This document shows positions 21,487-35,230 of a DNA stretch of 64,000 nucleotides, piece after piece. This DNA is from Siphonodentalium dalli. Lineage: Eukaryota > Mollusca > Scaphopoda > Gadilida > Siphonodentaliidae. The DNA is taken from NCBI GenBank assembly GCA_032622095.1, contig CP136061.1, forward strand, positions 87,290,983 through 87,354,982, written 5' to 3'. Below the pieces are notes generated by a model. It was not told where the DNA came from. It made no database searches and worked only from the letters and a program-made list of their open reading frames with translations. Positions within the stretch are counted from its first letter, which is position 1; each line of letters starts with the position of its first letter. The translations under genes were made by a program, and so were the position numbers.

Positions 21487-24155
21487 GTGTCAATGATAAT
21501 GTTATATAGTTCAACTTGGGAAGGGGTAATGTCATACATTATATATAGAATTAATGGAGGGGTAGCGGGAGTTGCATTTCGGGATTGTGTCGAAAATGTG
21601 TCGACCATTCCGAAATTCGTCCCACCTCCTTCGTTGGTATTGGCTGGCCCGGCAACGGAGCGTCATATAGAGTCAGCGTCTAGTCCATGTTAGGCAACCC
21701 CCAAACGTCAATTCGGGTTTTATCGTACTGGTCAATTTGAAGAGGCTTCGGCGCATGTTTTGCCTTACAAAACAACAACAACAACAACAACAGCAGCAGC
21801 AGCAACAACAACAACAACAAAAACAACAACAAAAGACGTCAAAAGACGTTTAGTTATAATAGAATCGATTAATTACCAAAAAATAATGCTAACCAGTGAC
21901 TGTCAACTCTGGTATATATGTGTGGGGCTCACTGCAGGGTAATGGATGTTTTTTATTTTATGTCCTAAAAATTGTAAGAAACATTTATTTAAAAAAAATG
22001 ATAAAAATTATCGACTCGCATATCTAAGAGAATGGATTGGCACAGGGTAAACAAATCCCGACTTACGACTGGATTTTCCAGGCCGCACCTGGTACGTTGA
22101 ATTAAATGTTGAATTAAATTGTGTGGCCACGAAGGCGCGGGGGCCTTGGTCTCCTCTCGGATTTGAATTGGTGGGCACGCTATCTTCGTGAATTAAATGG
22201 TGTGGCCACGACAGCGCGGGAGCATTTGTCTCCTCTCGGATTTGAATTGGTGGGCACGCTATCTTCGTGAATCAAATGGTGTTGCCACGAAGGCGCGGGG
22301 GCCTTGGTCTCATCTCGGATTTGAATTGTTGGGCACGCTATCTTCGTGAATTAAATGGTGTGGCCACAACAGCGCGGGAGCCTTGGTCCCCTCTCGGATT
22401 TGAATTGGCGGGCACGCTATCTTCGTGAATTAAATGGTGTGGCCACGACGGCGCGGGAGCATTGGTCTCCTCTCGAATTTGAATTGGTGGGCACGCTATC
22501 TTCGTGAATTAAATGGTGTGGCCACGACCGTGCGGGGACCTTGGTCTCCTCTCGGATTTGAATTGGTGGGCACGCTATCTTCGTGAATCAAATGGTGTGG
22601 CCACGAAGGCGCGGGGGGCTTGGTCTCCTCTCGGATTTGAATTGGCGGGCACGCTATCTTCGTGAATTAAATGGTGTGGCCACGACGGCGCGGGAGCCTT
22701 GGTCTCCTCTCGGATTTGAATTGGCGGGCACACTATCGTCGTGAATTAAATGGTGTGGCCACGACGGCGCGGGAGCATTGGTCTCCTCTCGGATTTGAAT
22801 TGGTGGGCACGCTATCTTCGTGAATTAAATGGTGTGGCCACGACAGCGCGGGGGCCTTGGTCTCCTCTCGGATTTGAATTGGTGGGCACGCTATCTTCGT
22901 GAATTAAATGGTGTGGCCACGACGGCGCGGGGGCCTTGGTCTCCTCTCCGATTTGAATTGGTGGGCACGCTATCTTCGTCAATTAAATGGTGTGGCCACG
23001 AAGGCGCGGGGGCCTTGGTCTCCTCTCAGATTTGAATTGGTGGGCACGCCGCTATCGTCGTGAATTAAATGGTGTGGCCACGACGGCGCGGGGGCCTTGG
23101 TCTCCTCTCGGATTTGAATTGGTGGGCACGCTATCTTCGTGAATTAAATGGTGTGGTCACGACGGCGCGGGGGCCTTGGTCTCCTCTCGGATTTGAATTG
23201 ATGGGCACGCTATCTTCGTAAATTAAATGGTGTGGCCACGAAGGCACGGGAGCCTTGGTCTCCTCTTGGATTTGAATTGGTGGGCACGCTATCTTCGTGA
23301 ATTAAATGGTGTGGCCACGACGGCGCGGGAGACTTGGTCTCCTCTCGGATTTGAATTGGTGGGCACGCTATCTTCGTCAATTAAATGGTGTGGCCACGAC
23401 GGCGCGGGAGCCTTGGTCTCCTCTCGGATTTGAATTGGTGGGCACGCTATCGTCGTGGATTAAATGGTGTGGCCACGAAGGCGCGGGGGGCCTTGGTCTC
23501 CTCTCGGATTTGAATTGGTGGGCACACTATCTTCGTTAATTAAATGGTGTGGCCACGATGGCGCGGGGGCCTTGGTTTCCTCTCGGATTTGAATTGATGG
23601 GCACGCTATCTTCGTGAATTAAATGGTGTGGTCACGAAGGCGCGGGGGCCTTGGTCTCCTCTCGGATTTGAATTGGTGGGCACGCTATCTTCGTGAATTA
23701 AATGGTGTGGCCACGACGGCGCGGGAGTCTTGGTCTCCGCCGGTCGCAGTTATATCTTCGGATGCAACTATGACCGGATGTTCGGACGATTCGGTTCCCG
23801 AGTGACTCTCGCGTCCTGATGAGCGGTCTGTTCGACCTTTATTTTTATTGCAGCGTGTTCATCAATTTCATGTTTTGGATCAATTATGTCTAATTTGGTG
23901 CGTTTGCGTTTTATTTATGTATCTTAAATTTAACACTCGGCGTTGAACATACTTAAAACATAGAGTTACACACCAAGCACTGAATTATAACTTGACCAGT
24001 TGTGACGATTTTGTAACACGTACACCTCAAACGTGTCTTGGACTACATGTGTTTTATTGGAGGGTGTTAGACGGGAAAGTGTTTAACTTTCCGCTTTTTA
24101 AAACATATACGTGTCTTTAAAATAGCACGTGTTAATAATAGCCAACTTAATGAAA
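21487..24155 (+). repeat. Composite satellite unit A1 (2669 bp)
   Basis: Order inside the unit: a 5' module of about 430 bp with a CAA/CAG microsatellite near 21770-21834; a 164-bp piece (21914-22077) homologous to the foldback at 45990-46441; 20.6 copies of a 79-bp monomer (22111-23738) containing GGTGTGGCCACGACGGCGCG and GATTTGAATTGGTGGGCACG; and a tail of about 420 bp starting GCCGGTCGCAGTTATATC. Short open frames inside the monomers (60-77 codons) arise because 79 is not a multiple of three and the sequence is GC-richer; I do not call them genes. Confidence 0.9.
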
Positions 24156-24447
24156 GTGTCAATGATAATGTTATATAGTTCAACTTGGGAAGGGGTAATG
24201 TCATACATTATATATAGAATTAATGGAGGGGTAGCGGGAGTTGCATTGCGGGATTGTGTCGAAAATGTGTCGACCATTCCGAAATTCGTCCCACCTCCTT
24301 CGTTGGTATTGGCTGGCCCGGCAACGGAGCGTCATATAGAGTCAGCGTCTAGTCCATGTTAGGCAACCCCCAAACGTCAATTCGGGTTTTATCGTACTGG
24401 TCAATTTGAAGAGGCTTCGGCGCATGTTTTGCCTTACAAAACAATAA

Positions 24448-24478
<31 letters not shown>

Positions 24479-27452
24479 AACAACAACAACAACAAAAGAC
24501 GTCAAAAGACGTTTAGTTATAATATAATCGTTAATTACCAAAAAATAATGCTAACCAGTGACTGTCAACTCTGGTATATATGTGTGGGGCTCACTGCAGG
24601 GTAATGGATGTTTTTTATTTTATGTCCTAAAAATTGTAAGAAACATTTATTTAAAAAAAATGATAAAAATTATCGACTCGCATATCTAAGAGAATGGATT
24701 GGCACAGGGTAAACAAATCCCGACTTACGACTGGATTTTCCAGGCCGCACCTGGTACGTTGAATTAAATGCTGAATTAAATTGTGTGGCCACGAAGGCGC
24801 GGGGGCCTTGGTCTCCTCTCGGATTTGAATTGGTGGGCACGCTATCTTCGTGAATTAAATGGTGTGGCCACGACAGCGCGGGAGCATTTGTCTCCTCTCG
24901 GATTTGAATTGGTGGGCACGCTATCTTCGTGAATCAAATGGTGTTGCCACGAAGGCGCGGGGGCCTTGGTCTCATCTCGGATTTGAATTGTTGGGCACGC
25001 TATCTTCGTGAATTAAATGGTGTGGCCACAACAGCGCGGGAGCCTTGGTCCCCTCTCGGATTTGAATTGGCGGGCACGCTATCTTCGTGAATTAAATGGT
25101 GTGGCCACGACGGCGCGGGAGCATTGGTCTCCTCTCGAATTTGAATTGGTGGGCACGCTATCTTCGTGAATTAAATGGTGTGGCCACGACCGTGCGGGGA
25201 CCTTGGTCTCCTCTCGGATTTGAATTGGTGGGCACGCTATCTTCGTGAATCAAATGGTGTGGCCACGAAGGCGCGGGGAGCTTGGTCTCCTCTCGGATTT
25301 GAATTGGCGGGCACGCTATCTTCGTGAATTAAATGGTGTGGCCACGACGGCGCGGGAGCCTTGGTCTCCTCTCGGATTTGAATTGGCGGGCACACTATCG
25401 TCGTGAATTAAATGGTGTGGCCACGACGGCGCGGGAGCATTGGTCTCCTCTCGGATTTGAATTGGTGGGCACGCTATCTTCGTGAATTAAATGGTGTGGC
25501 CACGACAGCGCGGGGGCCTTGGTCTCCTCTCGGATTTGAATTGGTGGGCACGCTATCTTCGTGAATTAAATGGTGTGGCCACGACGGCGCGGGGGCCTTG
25601 GTCTCCTCTCCGATTTGAATTGGTGGGCACGCTATCTTCGTCAATTAAATGGTGTGGCCACGAAGGCGCGGGGGCCTTGGTCTCCTCTCAGATTTGAATT
25701 GGTGGGCACGCCGCTATCGTCGTGAATTAAATGGTGTGGCCACGACGGCGCGGGGGCCTTGGTCTCCTCTCGGATTTGAATTGGTGGGCACGCTATCTTC
25801 GTGAATTAAATGGTGTGGTCACGACGGCGCGGGGGCCTTGGTCTCCTCTCGGATTTGAATTGGTGGGCAAGCTATCTTCGTGAATCAAATGGTGTGGCCA
25901 CGAAGGCGCGGGGGGCTTGGTCTCCCCTCGGATTTGAATTGGCGGGCACGCTATCTTCGTGAATTAAATGGTGTGGCCACGACGGCGCGGGAGCCTTGGT
26001 CTCCTCTCGGATTTGAATTGGCGGGCACACTATCGTCGTGAATTAAATGGTGTGGCCACGACGGCGCGGGAGCATTGGTCTCCTCTCGGATTTGAATTGG
26101 TGGGCACGCTATCTTCGTGAATTAAATGGTGTGGCCACGACAGCGCGGGGGCCTTGGTCTCCTCTCGGATTTGAATTGGTGGGCACGCTATCTTCGTGAA
26201 TTAAATGGTGTGGCCACGACGGCGCGGGGGCCTTGGTCTCCTCTCCGATTTGAATTGGTGGGCACGCTATCTTCGTCAATTAAATGGTGTGGCCACGAAG
26301 GCGCGGGGGCCTTGGTCTCCTCTCAGATTTGAATTGGTGGGCACGCCGCTATCGTCGTGAATTAAATAGTGTGGCCACGACGGCGCGGGGGCCTTGGTCT
26401 CCTCTCGGATTTGAATTGGTGGGCACGCTATCTTCGTGAATTAAATGGTGTGGTCACGACGGCGCGGGGGCCTTGGTCTCCTCTCGGATTTGAATTGATG
26501 GGCACGCTATCTTCGTAAATTAAATGGTGTGGCCACGAAGGCGCGGGAGCCTTGGTCTCCTCTTGGATTTGAATTGGTGGGCACGCTATCTTCGTGAATT
26601 AAATGGTGTGGCCACGACGGCGCGGGAGCCTTGGTCTCCTCTCGGATTTGAATTGGTGGGCACGCTATCTTCGTCAATTAAATGGTGTGGCCACGACGGC
26701 GCGGGAGCCTTGGTCTCCTCTCGGATTTGAATTGGTGGGCACGCTATCGTCGTGAATTAAATGGTGTGGCCACGAAGGCGCGGGGGGCCTTGGTCTCCTC
26801 TCGGATTTGAATTGGTGGGCACACTATCTTCGTTAATTAAATGGTGTGGCCACGACGGCGCGGGGGCCTTGGTTTCCTCTCGGATTTGAATTGATGGGCA
26901 CGCTATCTTCGTGAATTAAATGGTGTGGTCACGAAGGCGCGGGGGCCTTGGTCTCCTCTCGGATTTGAATTGGTGGGCACGCTATCTTCGTGAATTAAAT
27001 GGTGTGGCCACGACGGCGCGGGAGTCTTGGTCTCCGCCGGTCGCAGTTATATCTTCGGATGCAACTATGACCGGATGTTCGGACGATTCGGTTCCCGAGT
27101 GACTCTCGCGTCCTGATGAGCGGTCTGTTCGACCTTTATTTTTATTGCAGCGTGTTCATCAATTTCATGTTTTGGATCAATTATGTCTAATTTGGTGCGT
27201 TTGCGTTTTATTTATGTATCTTAAATTTAACACTCGGCGTTGAACATACTTAAAACATAGAGTTACACACCAAGCACTGAATTATAACTTGACCAGTTGT
27301 GACGATTTTGTAACACGTACACCTCAAACGTGTCTTGGACTACATGTGTTTTATTGGAGGGTGTTAGACGGGAAAGTGTTCAACTTTCCGCTTTTTAAAA
27401 CATATACGTGTCTTTAAAATAGCACGTGTTAATAATAATCAACTTAATGAAA
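24156..27452 (+). repeat. Composite satellite unit B1 (3297 bp)
   Basis: Same layout as A1 but with 28.6 copies of the 79-bp monomer (24773-27035). The extra eight monomers are an internal duplication: about 25491-26125 recurs 635 bp downstream (8 x 79 + 3, the 3 coming from a GCC insertion in one monomer, CACGCCGCTATCGTCG). Confidence 0.9.
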
Positions 27453-30121
27453 GTGTCAATGATAATGTTATATAGTTCAACTTGGGAAGGGGTAATGTCA
27501 TACATTATATATAGAATTAATGGAGGGGTAGCGGGAGTTGCATTTCGGGATTGTGTCGAAAATGTGTCGACCATTCCGAAATTCGTCCCACCTCCTTCGT
27601 TGGTATTGGCTGGCCCGGCAACGGAGCGTCATATAGAGTCAGCGTCTAGTCCATGTTAGGCAACCCCCAAACGTCAATTCGGGTTTTATCGTACTGGTCA
27701 ATTTGAAGAGGCTTCGGCGCATGTTTTGCCTTACAAAACAACAACAACAACAACAACAGCAGCAGCAGCAACAACAACAACAACAACAACAACAACAAAA
27801 GACGTCAAAAGACGTTTAGTTATAATATAATCGATTAATTACCAAAAAATAATGCTAACCAGTGACTGTCAACTCTGGTATATATGTGTGGGGCTCACTG
27901 CAGGGTAATGGATGTTTTTTATTTTATGTCCTAAAAATGGTAAGAAACATTTATTTAAAAAAAATGATAAAAATTATCGACTCGAATATCTAAGAGAATG
28001 GATTGGCACAGGGTAAACAAATCCCGACTTACGACTGGATTTTCCAGGCCGCACCTGGTACGTTGAATTAAATGTTGAATTAAATTGTGTGGCCACGAAG
28101 GCGCGGGGGCCTTGGTCTCCTCTCGGATTTGAATTGGTGGGCACGCTATCTTCGTGAATTAAATGGTGTGGCCACGACAGCGCGGGAGCATTTGTCTCCT
28201 CTCGGATTTGAATTGGTGGGCACGCTATCTTCGTGAATCAAATGGTGTTGCCACGAAGGCGCGGGGGCCTTGGTCTCATCTCGGATTTGAATTGTTGGGC
28301 ACGCTATCTTCGTGAATTAAATGGTGTGGCCACAACAGCGCGGGAGCCTTGGTCCCCTCTCGGATTTGAATTGGCGGGCACGCTATCTTCGTGAATTAAA
28401 TGGTGTGGCCACGACGGCGCGGGAGCATTGGTCTCCTCTCGAATTTGAATTGGTGGGCACGCTATCTTCGTGAATTAAATGGTGTGGCCACGACCGTGCG
28501 GGGACCTTGGTCTCCTCTCGGATTTGAATTGGTGGGCACGCTATCTTCGTGAATCAAATGGTGTGGCCACGAAGGCGCGGGGGGCTTGGTCTCCTCTCGG
28601 ATTTGAATTGGCGGGCACGCTATCTTCGTGAATTAAATGGTGTGGCCACGACGGCGCGGGAGCCTTGGTCTCCTCTCGGATTTGAATTGGCGGGCACACT
28701 ATCGTCGTGAATTAAATGGTGTGGCCACGACGGCGCGGGAGCATTGGTCTCCTCTCGGATTTGAATTGGTGGGCACGCTATCTTCGTGAATTAAATGGTG
28801 TGGCCACGACAGCGCGGGGGCCTTGGTCTCCTCTCGGATTTGAATTGGTGGGCACGCTATCTTCGTGAATTAAATGGTGTGGCCACGACGGCGCGGGGGC
28901 CTTGGTCTCCTCTCCGATTTGAATTGGTGGGCACGCTATCTTCGTCAATTAAATGGTGTGGCCACGAAGGCGCGGGGGCCTTGGTCTCCTCTCAGATTTG
29001 AATTGGTGGGCACGCCGCTATCGTCGTGAATTAAATGGTGTGGCCACGACGGCGCGGGGGCCTTGGTCTCCTCTCGGATTTGAATTGGTGGGCACGCTAT
29101 CTTCGTGAATTAAATGGTGTGGTCACGACGGCGCGGGGGCCTTGGTCTCCTCTCGGATTTGAATTGATGGGCACGCTATCTTCGTAAATTAAATGGTGTG
29201 GCCACGAAGGCACGGGAGCCTTGGTCTCCTCTTGGATTTGAATTGGTGGGCACGCTATCTTCGTGAATTAAATGGTGTGGCCACGACGGCGCGGGAGACT
29301 TGGTCTCCTCTCGGATTTGAATTGGTGGGCACGCTATCTTCGTCAATTAAATGGTGTGGTCACGACGGCGCGGGAGCCTTGGTCTCCTCTCGGATTTGAA
29401 TTGGTGGGCACGCTATCGTCGTGAATTAAATGGTGTGGCCACGAAGGCGCGGGGGGCCTTGGTCTCCTCTCGGATTTGAATTGGTGGGCACACTATCTTC
29501 GTTAATTAAATGGTGTGGCCACGACGGCGCGGGGGCCTTGGTTTCCTCTCGGATTTGAATTGATGGGCACGCTATCTTCGTGAATTAAATGGTGTGGTCA
29601 CGAAGGCGCGGGGGCCTTGGTCTCCTCTCGGATTTGAATTGGTGGGCACGCTATCTTCGTGAATTAAATGGTGTGGCCACGACGGCGCGGGAGTCTTGGT
29701 CTCCGCCGGTCGCAGTTATATCTTCGGATGCAACTATGACCGGATGTTCGGACGATTCGGTTCCCGAGTGACTCTCGCGTCCTGATGAGCGGTCTGTTCG
29801 ACCTTTATTTTTATTGCAGCGTGTTCATCAATTTCATGTTTTGGATCAATTATGTCTAATTTGGTGCGTTTGCGTTTTATTTATGTATCTTAAATTTAAC
29901 ACTCGGCGTTGAACATACTTAAAACATAGAGTTACACACCAAGCACTGAATTATAACTTGACCAGTTGTGACGATTTTGTAACACGTACACCTCAAACGT
30001 GTCTTGGACTACATGTGTTTTATTGGAGGGTGTTAGACGGGAAAGTGTTTAACTTTCCGCTTTTTAAAACATATACGTGTCTTTAAAATAGCACGTGTTA
30101 ATAATAGCCAACTTAATGAAA
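27453..30121 (+). repeat. Composite satellite unit A2 (2669 bp)
   Basis: Copy of A1 at an offset of exactly 5966 bp over its length, with only scattered substitutions, for example GGTCACGACGG at 29358 where A1 has GGCCACGACGG. Its 79-bp array is at about 28077-29704. Confidence 0.9.
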
Positions 30122-33100
30122 GTGTCAATGATAATGTTATATAGTTCAACTTGGGAAGGGGTAATGTCATACATTATATATAGAATTAATGGAGGGGTAG
30201 CGGGAGTTGCATTGCGGGATTGTGTCGAAAATGTGTCGACCATTCCGAAATTCGTCCCACCTCCTTCGTTGGTATTGGCTGGCCCGGCAACGGAGCGTCA
30301 TATAGAGTCAGCGTCTAGTCCATGTTAGGCAACCCCCAAACGTCAATTCGGGTTTTATCGTACTGGTCAATTTGAAGAGGCTTCGGCGCATGTTTTGCCT
30401 TACAAAACAATAACAACAACAACAACAGCAGCAGCAACAACAACAACAACAACAACAACAACAAAAGACGTCAAAAGACGTTTAGTTATAATAGAATCGA
30501 TTAATTACCAAAAAATAATGCTAACCAGTGACTGTCAACTCTGGTATATATGTGTGGGGCTCACTGCAGGGTAATGGATGTTTTTTATTTTATGTCCTAA
30601 AAATTGTAAGAAACATTTATTTAAAAAAAATGATAAAAATTATCGACTCGCATATCTAAGAGAATGGATTGGCACAGGGTAAACAAATCCCGACTTACGA
30701 CTGGATTTTCCAGGCCGCACCTGGTACGTTGAATTAAATGCTGAATTAAATTGTGTGGCCACGAAGGCGCGGGGGCCTTGGTCTCCTCTCGGATTTGAAT
30801 TGGTGGGCACGCTATCTTCGTGAATTAAATGGTGTGGCCACGACAGCGCGGGAGCATTTGTCTCCTCTCGGATTTGAATTGGTGGGCACGCTATCTTCGT
30901 GAATCAAATGGTGTTGCCACGAAGGCGCGGGGGCCTTGGTCTCATCTCGGATTTGAATTGTTGGGCACGCTATCTTCGTGAATTAAATGGTGTGGCCACA
31001 ACAGCGCGGGAGCCTTGGTCCCCTCTCGGATTTGAATTGGCGGGCACGCTATCTTCGTGAATTAAATGGTGTGGCCACGACGGCGCGGGAGCATTGGTCT
31101 CCTCTCGAATTTGAATTGGTGGGCACGCTATCTTCGTGAATTAAATGGTGTGGCCACGACCGTGCGGGGACCTTGGTCTCCTCTCGGATTTGAATTGGTG
31201 GGCACGCTATCTTTGTGAATCAAATGGTGTGGCCACGAAGGCGCGGGGGGCTTGGTCTCCTCTCGGATTTGAATTGGCGGGCACGCTATCTTCGTGAATT
31301 AAATGGTGTGGCCACGACGGCGCGGGAGCCTTGGTCTCCTCTCGGATTTGAATTGGCGGGCACACTATCGTCGTGAATTAAATGGTGTGGCCACGACGGC
31401 GCGGGAGCATTGGTCTCCTCTCGGATTTGAATTGGTGGGCACGCTATCTTCGTGAATTAAATGGTGTGGCCACGACAGCGCGGGGGCCTTGGTCTCCTCT
31501 CGGATTTGAATTGGTGGGCACGCTATCTTCGTGAATTAAATGGTGTGGCCACGACGGCGCGGGGGCCTTGGTCTCCTCTCCGATTTGAATTGGTGGGCAC
31601 GCTATCTTCGTCAATTAAATGGTGTGGCCACGAAGGCGCGGGGGCCTTGGTCTCCTCTCAGATTTGAATTGGTGGGCACGCCGCTATCGTCGTGAATTAA
31701 ATGGTGTGGCCACGACGGCGCGGGGGCCTTGGTCTCCTCTCGGATTTGAATTGGTGGGCACGCTATCTTCGTGAATTAAATGGTGTGGTCACGACGGCGC
31801 GGGGGCCTTGGTCTCCTCTCGGATTTGAATTGGTGGGCAAGCTATCTTCGTGAATCAAATGGTGTGGCCACGAAGGCGCGGGGGGCTTGGTCTCCTCTCG
31901 GATTTGAATTGGCGGGCACGCTATCTTCGTGAATTAAATGGTGTGGCCACGACGGCGCGGGAGCCTTGGTCTCCTCTCGGATTTGAATTGGCGGGCACAC
32001 TATCGTCGTGAATTAAATGGTGTGGCCACGACGGCGCGGGAGCATTGGTCTCCTCTCGGATTTGAATTGGTGGGCACGCTATCTTCGTGAATTAAATGGT
32101 GTGGCCACGACAGCGCGGGGGCCTTGGTCTCCTCTCGGATTTGAATTGGTGGGCACGCTATCTTCGTGAATTAAATGGTGTGGCCACGACGGCGCGGGGG
32201 CCTTGGTCTCCTCTCCGATTTGAATTGGTGGGCACGCTATCTTCGTCAATTAAATGGTGTGGCCACGAAGGCGCGGGGGCCTTGGTCTCCTCTCAGATTT
32301 GAATTGGTGGGCACGCCGCTATCGTCGTGAATTAAATGGTGTGGCCACGACGGCGCGGGGGCCTTGGTCTCCTCTCGGATTTGAATTGGTGGGCACGCTA
32401 TCTTCGTGAATTAAATGGTGTGGTCACGACGGCGCGGGGGCCTTGGTCTCCTCTCGGATTTGAATTGATGGGCACGCTATCTTCGTAAATTAAATGGTGT
32501 GGCCACGAAGGCGCGGGAGCCTTGGTCTCCTCTTGGATTTGAATTGGTGGGCACGCTATCTTCGTGAATTAAATGGTGTGGCCACGACGGCGCGGGAGCC
32601 TTGGTCTCCTCTCGGATTTGAGTTGGTGGGCACGCTATCTTCGTCAATTAAATGGTGTGGCCACGACGGCGCGGGAGCCTTGGTCTCCTCTCGGATTTGA
32701 ATTGGTGGGCACGCTATCGTCGTGAATTAAATGGTGTGGCCACGAAGGCGCGGGGGGCCTTGGTCTCCTCTCGGATTTGAATTGGTGGGCACACTATCTT
32801 CGTTAATTAAATGGTGTGGCCACGACGGCGCGGGGGCCTTGGTTTCCTCTCGGATTTGAATTGATGGGCACGCTATCTTCGTGAATTAAATGGTGTGGTC
32901 ACGAAGGCGCGGGGGCCTTGGTCTCCTCTCGGATTTGAATTGGTGGGCACGCTATCTTCGTGAATTAAATGGTGTGGCCACGACGGCGCGGGAGTCTTGG
33001 TCTCCGCCGGTCGCAGTTATATCTTCGGATGCAACTATGACCGGATGTTCGGACGATTCGGTTCCCGAGTGACTCTCGCGTCCTGATGAGCGGTCTGTTC

Positions 33101-33422
33101 GACCTTTATTTTTATTGCAGCGTGTTCATCAATTTCATGTTTTGGATCAATTATGTCTAATTTGGTGCGTTTGCGTTTTATTTATGTATCTTAAATTTAA
33201 CACTCGGCGTTGAACATACTTAAAACATAGAGTTACACACCAAGCACTGAATTATAACTTGACCAGTTGTGACGATTTTGTAACACGTACACCTCAAACG
33301 TGTCTTGGACTACATGTGTTTTATTGGAGGGTGTTAGACGGGAAAGTGTTTAACTTTCCGCTTTTTAAAACATATACGTGTCTTTAAAATAGCACGTGTT
33401 AATAATAGCCAACTTAATGAAA
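30122..33422 (+). repeat. Composite satellite unit B2 (3301 bp)
   Basis: Copy of B1 at an offset of 5966-5970 bp, with the same eight-monomer internal duplication (31461 and 32096 start the two copies). The 79-bp array is at about 30743-33005. Confidence 0.9.
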
Positions 33423-33849
33423 GTGTCAATGATTATGTTATATAGTTCAACTTGGGAAGGGGTAATGTCATACATTATATATAGAATTAATGGAGGGGTA
33501 GCGGGAGTTGCATTGCGGGATTGTGTCGAAAATGTGTCGACCATTCCGAAATTCGTCCCACCTCCTTCGTTGGTATTGGCTGGCCCGGCAACGGAGCGTC
33601 ATATAGAGTCAGCGTCTAGTCCATGTTAGGCAACCCCCAAACGTCAATTCGGGTTTTATCGTACTGGTCAATTTGAAGAGGCTTCGGCGCATGTTTTGCC
33701 TTACAAAACAACAACAACAACAACAACAACAGCAGCAGCAGCAACAACAACAACAACAACAACAACAAAAGACGTCAAAAGACGTTTAGTTATAATAGAA
33801 TCGATTAATTACCAAAAAATAATGCTAACCAGTGACTGTCAACTCTGGT
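33423..33849 (+). repeat. Terminal partial composite unit
   Basis: Only the 5' module of about 430 bp with its CAA/CAG microsatellite (33709-33770) is present. Homology stops at CTCTGGTATA, within about 10 bp of where the foldback-derived piece begins in all complete units (21914 in A1). Confidence 0.85.
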
Positions 33850-34938
33850 ATAAAATTTCCCAAACGTGTTATATATCAACATTTTGTTAAACGCAATTTG
33901 GTATCGAGAGTGTATGTCGGTCGGCTCGTAGAATATTTGGTAGGCCGCCAAATATTCCATGCAAGTGGTGAAAAATAACAGATTCAAAAATCGACATCTG
34001 ATAACTCTGAGCTTTGATGGGTGAGTTCCTCGACTCGAATCAAATATTGTTTAAACCCGAAACCAAATAAATAGTATTTTAGGAGCGTTAATTCGGATTG
34101 TGCATCATTAAAAAGAGAGATGCGCTGAACCGTAACATTTTATGTGCGTCACATCAGCTCTCGTTGCAATCTCATGGGTACTCGAATTTAATATTAGTTG
34201 CAATGATTAGAATAATATAATTGAAACAGCAATGAAACGCCATTCTAGTCGAATGATTGATACGCCATGTAAATTATTTATCAGGATCTCGCGATGACGC
34301 TAAGATATGTGCTGAAAACAAACGTTGCTGGGGGGATTCCCTCCATGCGTATCGATGTATCGAGGGATGGGTGTATCAGCCATCTATCATTCGTCCTCGT
34401 ATACAGTATACCACGGACGTGTATACTTTGTGTGTGTTGGAAGTTCCTTCTAACTGCGTAATTTTGTTTCGGATTCAAATAATCAAACGATGGATGTTGA
34501 AAGGACACATGGCACTTCTTTTCGGCGGTATTATCAGGTTTCGAGTACATGTAAGTCAAACTGTTATCGATCACGTTAAACCTGGTAATTTGTCAGCTCT
34601 GTAATCGTTCCCGTGATCAAATACGTCGATTATATAATATATGCACTGTCTGGGAATGACTTGTTAACGTCACATAGTTTGCAGCCTGTTCATAATCTCA
34701 ATATGAACATATTTGGAGGTCGAAATAAGTATGGTATAGTATGATATATATATATCTATATAAATACAAAATGCAATAGAATGTTTATAATTATATATTG
34801 CATGGAGATGACATAGTCTCGAGGACCGTCTTCCCGTCACCTCCGTGTGCAGATAAATAATAATTATTGGCGAGAAGTCAGGTGACGATTTCATTAAACA
34901 TATATACAACTATATTAATAAAGTTATTTTTATATTTC
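33850..34938. other. No gene seen; dispersed repeat and small hairpin
   Basis: A hairpin GAATATTTGG...CCAAATATTCC lies near 33931-33960. The segment 33995-34130 is the second copy of the dispersed repeat at 2283-2420. Open frames at 34257-34604 (plus) and 34281-34574 (minus) overlap each other and resemble no family I know. Confidence 0.5.
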
Positions 34939-35230
34939 AAAACGAAACCAGTCAAATATGGAACTATTTGGAGGTCGAACTTGGTTCAATTAAACGTATT
35001 TTAAAACGAAACCAGTCCAATATGGAACTATTTGGATGTCGAAATAGGTTAAATTTTAACGTTTTCAAAACTATATCAGTCCAACATGGAGCTATTTGGA
35101 GATCGAACTTGTTTCAACTGAACGTATTTCAAAACGAAACCAGTCCAATATGGAACTATTTGAAGGTTGAAATAGGTTAAATTTGAACTTTTTCAAAACT
35201 ATATCAGTCCATCATGGAGCTATTTCAAGC
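34939..35230 (+). repeat. ~63-bp tandem repeat, about 4.5 copies
   Basis: Units share AAAACGAAACCAGTC(C)AATATGGAACTATTTGGAGGTCGA-type sequence. Two variants alternate: one with GAACTTG and AACGTATTT, the other with GAAATAGGTTAAATTT and AAACTATATCAGTCCA. This gives a dimer of about 127 bp. Confidence 0.8.

Noticed and set aside
23805-23850. Hammerhead ribozyme core (CTGATGAG with a GGTC/GACC stem), also at the equivalent place in the other units
   Set aside because: The obligatory GAAA after stem II is absent (CTTTATT follows) and no convincing stems I and III were found.
22111-33005. CRISPR-like regular repeats of 79 bp
   Set aside because: There are no unique spacers; the monomers are head to tail and the context is eukaryotic satellite DNA.
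22829-33629. Many 60-77-codon open frames in the composite array (e.g. 22829-23035, 24129-24362)
   Set aside because: They recur only because the DNA repeats. Several overlap each other in different frames of the same monomer, and there is no splice or promoter context.
34257-34604. 115-codon plus-strand frame
   Set aside because: A 97-codon frame covers the same bases on the other strand. Neither has a recognisable motif or splice context.
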